Below, piece after piece: positions 1 to 4,474 of a stretch of DNA of 5,523 nucleotides (within the stretch, counting starts at the first letter, position 1; each line of letters begins with the position of its first letter). The DNA lies in the NCBI GenBank assembly GCA_044339595.1, contig JBIIVF010000151.1:1-5523 (forward strand), written 5' to 3'. The position numbers and the translations under genes were made by a program. Source of the DNA: CAZTGZ01 sp044339595 (GTDB taxonomy: Bacteria; Bacteroidota; Bacteroidia; NS11-12g; UBA9320). Below the pieces are notes generated by a model. It had not been told where the DNA came from. It did no database searches and saw only the letters and a list, made by a program, of their open reading frames with translations.

Positions 1-560
1 GTGCCAATGAGGGTCATAAAACCACCGATGCTTGCGCTGATAGACAATGCCAGCATTAAGGTAACAGGGAGGGCACTTTTATGTTGATGATAACGACTGA
101 TAAACAAGAGGATTGATTGAGCGATGGGCAACATCATCAACGTACAAGCAGTATTGCTGATCCACATGCTGAGCAAAGCCGTAGAAATCATAAATCCGGC
201 CAGTACCCCTTTTTCAGAGGAACCGGTTTTTCGGAGGATGTGCAGTGCCATGCGCTCATGTAAATTCCATTTTTCAATGGCGATGGCAATAAAAAATCCC
301 CCCATAAAAAGGAAGATAATGGGATGCCCATAATTGAAGGCTGTTTCTTTCAATGGCGCAATATTGAGCATGGGAAAGAATACCATGGGCAACATAGCAG
401 TCACCGGGATGGATACCGCTTCACTGACCCACCAGATGATCATCCACGACAAAATACCGGCGATATTAAATTCCGGAGCCGAGGACGGATTTATCCATCC
501 AAGGATCAAAAAGGTGATAAAAGCGAGCGGACCGATCCAAAAAGGAACGGATTTCAACAA
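1..560 (-). CDS. SLC13/DASS-family sodium:dicarboxylate (or sulfate) symporter, N-terminal half, cut by window edge
   Basis: The reverse strand stays open from a stop at 588-590 to base 1 and encodes a very hydrophobic membrane protein. Two DASS-family signatures are visible. One is an S-N-T motif at about residues 135-137 (WISNTACTLMMLPI), which in this family helps bind Na+ and the substrate carboxylate. The other is SASIGGFMTLIGT at about 175-187, the start of the usual SIGGxxTxxGTxPN signature, broken by the edge. Upstream, WMIIWWVSEAVSIPVTAMLP matches the family's N-terminal helix region. Complete members have roughly 450-500 residues, so more than half is missing here. The first ATG (441-443) lies inside conserved sequence, so the start must be a rare codon. 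I chose TTG at 558-560, one base after the fabI stop and five bases after an AAGG. TTG at 555-557 or 576-578 is also possible. It is probably cotranscribed with fabI. Family assignment is firm; the substrate (dicarboxylate, citrate or sulfate) cannot be told. Confidence 0.85.
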   Translation of the reverse strand, partial: MLKSVPFWIGPLAFITFLILGWINPSSAPEFNIAGILSWMIIWWVSEAVSIPVTAMLPMVFFPMLNIAPLKETAFNYGHPIIFLFMGGFFIAIAIEKWNLHERMALHILRKTGSSEKGVLAGFMISTALLSMWISNTACTLMMLPIAQSILLFISRYHQHKSALPVTLMLALSISASIGGFMTLIG

Positions 561-561
561 T

Positions 562-1380
562 TTAGCCTTGGTTGCCAAATTTCGACATTACATCTGCGCT
601 CACTCCTGTGAATGAATACCCCCCATCGTGAAATAGATTTTGCATGGTGACCATCCGAGTATAATCCGAGAACATGGCTACACAGTATGCAGCACAATCA
701 TCGGCACTGGCATTTCCCAAAGGAGACATGCGTTGGGCGTAATCCACAAATGAATCAAAACCACCCACACCTGAACCTGCCGATGTCATCGTAGGAGATT
801 GGGAGATGGTATTTACCCGTACTTTTTTTGCAACACCGTAGTGGTACCCAAAACTTCTGGCAAAAGACTCCAATAAGGCTTTTGATTCGGCCATTTCTCC
901 ATAATCAGGAAATACGCGTTGAGCCGCAATATAAGTCAGTGCCAATACAGATCCCCAGTCGTTTATGGCATCCTTTTCAATGCATGCCTGCAACAATCGA
1001 TGGAAGCTTATGGCACTGATATCGAAGGTTTTGTGCATGAAATCGTAATTCGATTGTGTATAAGGTTTGTTTTTTCGAATATTTAAACTCATCCCCACAG
1101 AATGTAAAATGAAGTCTACTTTTCCACCGAAATGTTGCATACTTCCATCGATCAGTTTCTGCATGTCTTCATCGAGTGAGACATCACAAGGAATGATAAT
1201 AGAACCGGTTTTTTCAGCCAGCGTATTGATAGCGCCCATTCGCATGGCAATAGGTGCGTTGGTCAAAACTATTTCTGCGCCTTCGGCATGACATTGTTCT
1301 GCCACTTTCCAGGCAATGGAACGTTCATCGAGGGCGCCGAAAATGATGCCTTTTTTACCTTTTAGAATCTGATTAGACAT
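562..1380 (-). CDS. fabI: Enoyl-[acyl-carrier-protein] reductase (NADH), FabI
   Basis: FabI catalyses the last reduction of each fatty-acid elongation cycle, converting trans-2-enoyl-ACP to acyl-ACP with NADH in the cytosol. The 272-residue product has the usual FabI length and SDR fold order. The nucleotide-binding segment is at about residues 8-30 (GKKGIIFGALDERSIAWKVA). A C-D-V turn at 65-67 is followed by HSVGMS at 93-98. The catalytic FabI pattern is Tyr150, then Tyr160 and Lys167 with six residues between them (YGEMAESK). A late VRVNTISQSPTMTSAGSG segment precedes the substrate-binding loop, and HDGGYSFTG lies near the C-terminus. I chose ATG 1378-1380 (MSNQILKG), where family members normally begin; the longer reading from TTG 1399-1401 adds seven unlikely residues. 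No Shine-Dalgarno is seen before it, as is common in Bacteroidota. It diverges from the gene at 1453 and is followed at once by the symporter. Identification is secure. Confidence 0.96.
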   Translation of the reverse strand: MSNQILKGKKGIIFGALDERSIAWKVAEQCHAEGAEIVLTNAPIAMRMGAINTLAEKTGSIIIPCDVSLDEDMQKLIDGSMQHFGGKVDFILHSVGMSLNIRKNKPYTQSNYDFMHKTFDISAISFHRLLQACIEKDAINDWGSVLALTYIAAQRVFPDYGEMAESKALLESFARSFGYHYGVAKKVRVNTISQSPTMTSAGSGVGGFDSFVDYAQRMSPLGNASADDCAAYCVAMFSDYTRMVTMQNLFHDGGYSFTGVSADVMSKFGNQG

Positions 1381-1405
1381 AGAGTATATATTTTGGTACA
1401 AGTTT

Positions 1406-1424
1406 AATAATTCTCCGAATAATT
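1406..1424. promoter_or_regulatory. Imperfect dyad in the divergent fabI / 1453 intergenic region
   Basis: AATAATTC and GAATAATT flank a TCC centre and pair at seven of eight positions. The dyad lies in the 72-base gap between two divergent starts, overlapping where the fabI promoter and the -33 region of the opposite gene would fall. That placement suits an operator, but the arms are AT-rich and could arise by chance. I do not recognise the motif as that of a known fatty-acid regulator. Confidence 0.25.
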
Positions 1425-1426
1425 GC

Positions 1427-1434
1427 TAATTTTG
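1427..1434 (+). promoter_or_regulatory. Possible -7 promoter element for the gene at 1453
   Basis: TAATTTTG fits the Bacteroidota -7 consensus TAnnTTTG exactly and sits 18 bases before the ATG at 1453. This would give a very short leader of about a dozen bases. The -33 region is weak: GTTTA at 1402-1406 has the right distance but is not TTG. On the opposite strand TAAACTTG (1399-1406) is a one-mismatch candidate for fabI. Confidence 0.4.
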
Positions 1435-1452
1435 AATGACAAATTTAAAACC

Positions 1453-2328
1453 ATGAAAAATAGATTGACCCAAACCCTGATTATGGTGCTATTGGCACTT
1501 TTCCCTTTTTTATCCTTTTCTCAGAATGATTCAGTACCGGAAACGGTAAATCAAAAGTACATCATCATAACCTCTGATGGCGGAGAGCACATCGGTACCA
1601 TTATTTCGGATGATGGACGAGAAATTAAGCTAAACACTGACAAGAAAGGCATCATTTTTATCCCAAAGTACACCATCAAAACTATGGAGAAGGTGAACGA
1701 CAAAAACTTACTTAATGGAGAGTATATATTCGAGAATCCCCATGCATCGAGATACTTTTACACACCCACCGGATTTGCTTTGAAGAAAGGAACCGGTTAT
1801 GTTCAAACCATTTGGGGATTTTATTATCACCTTCAATACGGAATTACCGACAATTTTTCACTGGGTGTTGCTACCACGTTTATAGGTATGCCCATCACCA
1901 TTACCCCTAAATATACCTTTGATTTAAAAGACAACTTGAAATTGGCCATAGGGGCACAAGTAGGTGCATTGACCTGGCTGAGTATGGAAGAAAATCCACT
2001 ATTAGGAATAGGATATGCTTCCATTACTTCTGGAACCAAAGAAAATAATGTGACATTAGGAGCAGGTTATAGTTTCATAAATTTTGATGGAGAAACTATT
2101 AATGGAGTTGCCATTGCCGGAGGAGGAACCGCAAGACTAGCCAAGAAAATTAGTTTAATCGGTGAATTCTGGATGCTCCCGGAATCAAGAGTCGTATTCG
2201 GAGGCCCGGGGGTGCGCATCATGCGCAAAGAAGACAATGCGATTGATTTTGGATTTTGGGTAGTCGGATTTGAAGGAGAAATTGTTCCGGTGCCCATTCC
2301 GGTTGTATCCTTTACCTGGGGATTGTAA
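1453..2328 (+). CDS. Conserved-type hypothetical exported protein, probable outer-membrane beta-barrel
   Basis: The function is not recognised. The 291-residue product starts with a clear Sec signal peptide: basic MKNRL, a hydrophobic stretch to about residue 20, then FSFSQ-type residues around 17-22 as the likely cleavage region. A short beta-rich unit follows at about 36-75 (ITSDGGEHIGTIISDDGREI, then IFIPKYTIKTM), resembling small SH3/Sm-like barrels in other Bacteroidota envelope proteins. From about residue 90 to the end there are repeated amphipathic strands rich in Gly and aromatic residues (YGITDNFSLGVATTF, LKLAIGAQVG, VTLGAGYSFI), ending in FTWGL. Alternating strands with a C-terminal hydrophobic end suggest an outer-membrane barrel; this is inference. 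I chose ATG 1453 because it directly precedes the signal peptide; the upstream TTG at 1423 adds ten non-signal residues and covers the promoter-like element. It stands alone and ends in a hairpin. It shares a GC level (about 43% in a sampled line) with fabI, so it looks native. Confidence 0.8.
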   Translation: MKNRLTQTLIMVLLALFPFLSFSQNDSVPETVNQKYIIITSDGGEHIGTIISDDGREIKLNTDKKGIIFIPKYTIKTMEKVNDKNLLNGEYIFENPHASRYFYTPTGFALKKGTGYVQTIWGFYYHLQYGITDNFSLGVATTFIGMPITITPKYTFDLKDNLKLAIGAQVGALTWLSMEENPLLGIGYASITSGTKENNVTLGAGYSFINFDGETINGVAIAGGGTARLAKKISLIGEFWMLPESRVVFGGPGVRIMRKEDNAIDFGFWVVGFEGEIVPVPIPVVSFTWGL

Positions 2329-2339
2329 TAATCAATGCC

Positions 2340-2379
2340 ATGGAGCCATCGTGTGAGTTCATACTCAAGGTGGCTCCAT
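2340..2379 (+). terminator. Nested hairpin after the 1453-2328 gene, probable terminator
   Basis: ATGGAGCCA (2340-2348) pairs perfectly with TGGCTCCAT (2371-2379). The loop contains a second perfect hairpin, TGAGT (2354-2358) with ACTCA (2363-2367). It begins 11 bases after the stop. No proper T-run follows, only an AT-rich stretch, so termination may be weak or factor-dependent, or the structure may protect the mRNA 3' end. Confidence 0.5.
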
Positions 2380-2456
2380 ATTATAAATTGGATGCGCTTT
2401 GAAGACTGGTTTAACGGAAGGTTAAGAAAAAAATACTGAATTTTTCTTCTCAAAGG

Positions 2457-2486
2457 TTGACAGAGTATTTTGGAGTATTATATTTG
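2457..2486 (+). promoter_or_regulatory. Promoter of the tRNA-Gly (and probably tRNA-Leu) gene
   Basis: TTGACA at 2457-2462 and TATATTTG at 2479-2486 give both Bacteroidota core elements: -33 TTG and -7 TAnnTTTG, with 19 bases between the TTG and the TA. Transcription would start near 2490-2494, about 35 bases before the mature tRNA-Gly. It is the best promoter match in the window, as expected for a stable-RNA gene. Confidence 0.75.
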
Positions 2487-2525
2487 CACTGCTTTTGAGA
2501 AAAGGCAGGGCCAACAGGTTCAATT

Positions 2526-2601
2526 GCGAGAATAGCTCAGCTGGTAGAGCGCAACCTTGCCAAGGTTGAGGTCGCGAGTTCGAACCTCGTTTCTCGCTCC
2601 A
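2526..2601 (+). tRNA. tRNA-Gly (anticodon GCC)
   Basis: A full cloverleaf can be drawn. The acceptor GCGAGAA (2526-2532) pairs with TTCTCGC (2591-2597). The D-arm uses GCTC/GAGC. The anticodon stem CAACC/GGTTG encloses TTGCCAA, with anticodon GCC at 2559-2561. The T-arm contains GTTCGAA. The discriminator is T2598 and the terminal CCA is encoded at 2599-2601. It decodes GGC and GGU glycine codons. Its 3' end abuts an intrinsic terminator. Confidence 0.96.
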
Positions 2602-2627
2602 ATCCCGCTCCGAGCGGGATTTTTTTT
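2602..2627 (+). terminator. Intrinsic terminator between tRNA-Gly and tRNA-Leu
   Basis: ATCCCGCT (2602-2609) pairs perfectly with AGCGGGAT (2613-2620) around a CCG loop and runs into eight Ts (2620-2627). The GC-rich stem plus T-run is the standard Rho-independent form. It starts on the base after the encoded CCA. Oddly, tRNA-Leu begins only eight bases after the T-run with no visible promoter of its own. Confidence 0.85.
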
Positions 2628-2635
2628 AAAGCGCT

Positions 2636-2721
2636 GCCTGGGTGGTGGAATAGGTAGACACGCAGGACTTAAAATCCTGTGGGCAGTGATGCCCGTACGG
2701 GTTCGATTCCCGTCCCAGGTA
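2636..2721 (+). tRNA. tRNA-Leu (anticodon TAA)
   Basis: This is a class II tRNA with a long variable arm. The acceptor GCCTGGG (2636-2642) pairs with CCCAGGT (2714-2720), leaving a G-U pair at position 1-72. The D-stem is GTG/CAC. The anticodon stem CAGGA/TCCTG encloses CTTAAAA, with anticodon TAA at 2670-2672. The variable-arm stem is GGGC/GCCC (2681-2684, 2691-2694). The T-arm is ACGGG-TTCGATT-CCCGT. The discriminator is A2721. The next bases are CCC, so CCA is not encoded, unlike the neighbouring tRNA-Gly. It reads UUA, and UUG by wobble. A tyrosine recombinase follows, so its 3' end is the likely integration target. Confidence 0.95.
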
Positions 2722-2723
2722 CC
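2697..2723 (+). other. Candidate attachment site (attL) at the tRNA-Leu 3' end
   Basis: Integrative elements often recombine into the T-arm and acceptor end of a tRNA gene, keeping the gene intact and placing the integrase next to it. Here the T-arm and acceptor 3' half of tRNA-Leu are followed about 110 bases later by a tyrosine recombinase reading away. No second copy of this segment occurs downstream in the window, so attR, and hence the exact core, cannot be defined. This is an inference from layout. Confidence 0.5.
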
Positions 2724-2740
2724 CTGAACGAATTCAGACA

Positions 2741-2765
2741 GAGCAAGGGTTTCAGACCCTTGTTC
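2741..2765 (+). terminator. Hairpin after tRNA-Leu, possible terminator
   Basis: GAGCAAGGGT (2741-2750) pairs with ACCCTTGTTC (2756-2765) around a TTCAG loop, ten pairs with one G-U. A smaller hairpin, CTGAA/TTCAG (2724-2737), lies just before it. The second arm is followed by TTGACTG rather than a T-run, so it is not a classical terminator. It could still end the tRNA-Leu transcript or mark the element border. Confidence 0.4.
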
Positions 2766-2774
2766 TTGACTGAA

Positions 2775-2807
2775 TTGGACTTAGTGACAGTTCAAGTGAC
2801 AGTCCAA
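2775..2807. repeat. Cluster of AGTYCAA repeats, including a 12-bp tandem pair, upstream of the integrase
   Basis: GTGACAGTTCAA (2784-2795) is followed directly by GTGACAGTCCAA (2796-2807), a tandem pair with one mismatch. Each carries AGTYCAA. A third copy is inverted, TTGGACT at 2775-2781, the exact reverse complement of AGTCCAA at 2801-2807. Short repeats between an attachment site and an integrase are often arm-type binding sites for integrase or excisionase. The binding role is inferred. Confidence 0.5.
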
Positions 2808-2831
2808 ATTTTGTTTTTAGCCTTCAATGTT

Positions 2832-4016
2832 GTGACAGATTTACCTCTGAAATATTTCAAGCCTGCTCGCTTTGTAAAGCCATCGCCAACTGCAAAAGAT
2901 CAGCGTTGGTATATAGAATTTTTTGTCTTCGATGCTCAAAAGAACAAAGTAGTCAGAAAAAAATATTTCAAATTAATTGAGGGCACTTCCCTCGCTCACA
3001 AAGAATTGCTCGCCAATCAGCTGTGCCATGAGATAACCCAAAGATTAGCGGAAGGGAAAATTATTGATCGATACCAGGGCGTAAGAGAGCGAATTGCCAT
3101 CCAGAACAATCACAACTCGCGGACCGGGAAGATTGCAGTTAAGGCTGTAATTGGTGAGCTCCTGGATAGTTGGCACTTCGCCAAAATTCGAACAAAAAAC
3201 ACCTATGTTAGCATAACCAATCGGTTAGATCAGTTCATTACCGAGCATCAAGAGCTTATAACGATGGATGAATTTGATGTTTCGAAAGCGAAAGCGTACA
3301 TCCTGTATTTGAAAAATGAAGGATTATCGCCCAGATCCATCAATAACCACTTGTTGACATTAAGAACTATTTGGAATGAAGCAATAAAGCTTCAGTACAC
3401 AAAATCAAATCCATGGAAGGAGATTCCGCGGCTAAAAACACCGCTGGGCAAAAACATTGCCTACCTACCACATCAACAGCGAGAAATACTTGACTTCATG
3501 AAAAGATATCCGGCTATGGATTTCTTGGTTAAGTTCATGTATTACACTCTTGCCCGTACCAATGAGATAGCGCATTTGAAAGTAAAGCACATTGGGATGT
3601 ATGTGCCTAATAAGATTTATTTGGAAGCGTCCATCAGCAAGAATGGAGCGGAGAGACATATAATCATCCCTCCCGGTTTGGATGCTGAAATTGAGAAGCG
3701 CGGCATCCGGAAGATGGATCCTGAATGGTTTATTTTTTCAAAAGATAAATTGAACCCGGGACCTGTTAAATCCAAAACTTCAGGAATCGGTGAGAAATTC
3801 AGGCAATGGGTGTTGAATAAATTGAAATATCCAAAAGAATACACACTATACAGCTGGAAACATACAGGGGTGATCGCAGCTCATAAAGCCGGAGTAAGTG
3901 ATGATGATATCATGAAACAAACCGGTCATAAAGATTACGGAAGTTTTCAAAAGTATCTAAAAAGTCTGGGCTTGTTCGACAACGAAGATTTTGCAAATAA
4001 AATACCAAAGCTCTGA
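2832..4016 (+). CDS. Tyrosine-type site-specific recombinase (integrase)
   Basis: Integrases of this family cut and rejoin DNA at attachment sites through a covalent Tyr-DNA intermediate. The 394-residue product has an arm-binding-like N-terminus (about 20-50, WYIEFFVFDAQ), a SAM-like core-binding domain (about 95-190) and a C-terminal catalytic domain. Visible catalytic positions are Arg242 (ARTNEI), Lys270 (ISKNGAERH), His366 (QTGHKD) and the nucleophile Tyr375, nine residues after that His as in XerC/D. The HxxR-H-T box reads YSWKHT, so Tyr340 and Lys343 occupy the usual His and Arg places; I believe similar boxes occur in other Bacteroidota integrases. No ATG precedes conserved sequence. 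GTG 2832 is the best-placed start; GTG 2796 or 2784 are possible, and AAATTTTG at 2806-2813 resembles a -7 element. Reading further upstream enters tRNA-Leu and is not credible. The adjacent tRNA is its likely target. The reading frame is intact. Confidence 0.9.
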   Translation: MTDLPLKYFKPARFVKPSPTAKDQRWYIEFFVFDAQKNKVVRKKYFKLIEGTSLAHKELLANQLCHEITQRLAEGKIIDRYQGVRERIAIQNNHNSRTGKIAVKAVIGELLDSWHFAKIRTKNTYVSITNRLDQFITEHQELITMDEFDVSKAKAYILYLKNEGLSPRSINNHLLTLRTIWNEAIKLQYTKSNPWKEIPRLKTPLGKNIAYLPHQQREILDFMKRYPAMDFLVKFMYYTLARTNEIAHLKVKHIGMYVPNKIYLEASISKNGAERHIIIPPGLDAEIEKRGIRKMDPEWFIFSKDKLNPGPVKSKTSGIGEKFRQWVLNKLKYPKEYTLYSWKHTGVIAAHKAGVSDDDIMKQTGHKDYGSFQKYLKSLGLFDNEDFANKIPKL

Positions 4017-4064
4017 TTCCCTTTTCTTCAGAAAGAAAAGTCACATTGCAATTGTGTTAACTAA

Positions 4065-4141
4065 TAAGAAATTGGATTTATTAGCTCTAAAAAATCACAT
4101 ATCCCAATACTTAAGATTTCAAAGCTGAAATCCATTTCTTA
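4065..4141. repeat. Long imperfect inverted repeat
   Basis: TAAGAAATTGGATTT (4065-4079) pairs with AAATCCATTTCTTA (4128-4141), interrupted only by one bulged base. The stem continues inward through AGCT (4083-4086) with AGCT (4123-4126) after a 3x1 internal loop. Pieces recur nearby: AATCCAAT at 4159-4166 is the reverse complement of 4071-4078, and GATTTATT occurs at 4075-4082 and 4169-4176. Possible roles are a structured RNA or a remnant of a mobile-element end. Confidence 0.5.
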
Positions 4142-4300
4142 ATTCAAACGAGTATTTTAATCCAATCTGATTTATTGAGGCGATCCACTCAAAGAAATGT
4201 ATGCATTAAAATCTCAGGCTAAATTTGTATTTTATTGATTTTACTTTTGATTAATAAAGTGATTTTGGATGAATCAAGACTCAAAATACATATTCTTCTT

Positions 4301-4320
4301 TTTTAATGCGAGCATTAAAA
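4301..4320. repeat. Near-perfect 20-bp palindrome
   Basis: TTTTAATGC and GCATTAAAA are exact reverse complements separated by GA. A further GCATTAAAA lies at 4203-4211. A dyad with a two-base centre suits a dimeric repressor site, but no regulator gene is next to it. It ends three bases before a short ATG frame at 4323. Confidence 0.5.
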
Positions 4321-4382
4321 CTATGATGAAGCAAGCTATTGAAAATATGGATATTATACTTGTCATATCAAGGAAACCACAT

Positions 4383-4415
4383 AAAAAAGTGGAAGCGTGT
4401 TAACTTCCACTTTTT
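4383..4415 (-). terminator. Bidirectional intrinsic terminator between the convergent integrase and secreted-protein gene
   Basis: AAAAAGTGGAAG (4384-4395) pairs perfectly with CTTCCACTTTTT (4404-4415) around an eight-base loop. Read on the minus strand it ends in a T-run (4383-4388 are A on the plus strand) about 60 bases after the stop of the 4475-5326 gene. Read on the plus strand it also ends in five Ts, so it can serve transcripts arriving from the integrase side. Confidence 0.85.
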
Positions 4416-4474
4416 GATAAACCGATAATTTCTAAATGGATTACTCCTTATTTAGAAATTAGGTAATGGCTCAT

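Larger units (their letters stand above)
4017..4474. other. Gene-free, AT-rich 458-base stretch with several inverted repeats
   Basis: No protein gene of convincing length or homology is visible on either strand. Landmarks are an AT hairpin directly after the integrase (CTTTTCTT 4021-4028 with AAGAAAAG 4033-4040), a long inverted repeat (4065-4141), an exact TAAATTTG at 4220-4227 without a matching -33 element, a 20-bp palindrome (4301-4320), a 26-codon ATG frame (4323-4403) and a bidirectional terminator (4384-4415). Codon-like structure is absent. It could be degraded accessory DNA or hold a small RNA. Confidence 0.6.

Noticed and set aside
124..615. Three overlapping plus-strand frames
   Set aside because: They are antisense to the symporter and the fabI 3' end, whose reverse-strand product has clear family motifs; the plus-strand products look like nothing known.
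828..1291. Plus-strand frames inside fabI
   Set aside because: Antisense shadows of a secure fabI gene.
1833..2453. Minus-strand frames opposite the 1453-2328 gene
   Set aside because: The plus-strand product has a signal peptide and ordered beta strands; the antisense products show no such features, and one runs across the terminator hairpin.
2679..2831. Extension of the integrase frame upstream to a GTG at 2679
   Set aside because: The extra codons read through the anticodon stem, variable arm and T-arm of tRNA-Leu and then through the repeat-bearing leader; the residues are not integrase-like.
3465..3844. Minus-strand frames inside the integrase
   Set aside because: Shadows of the catalytic domain, which is intact on the plus strand.
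4220..4227. TAAATTTG as a stand-alone promoter
   Set aside because: The -7 element is exact but no TTG lies at the right distance upstream, and such matches are common in AT-rich DNA, so it is not listed as a promoter.
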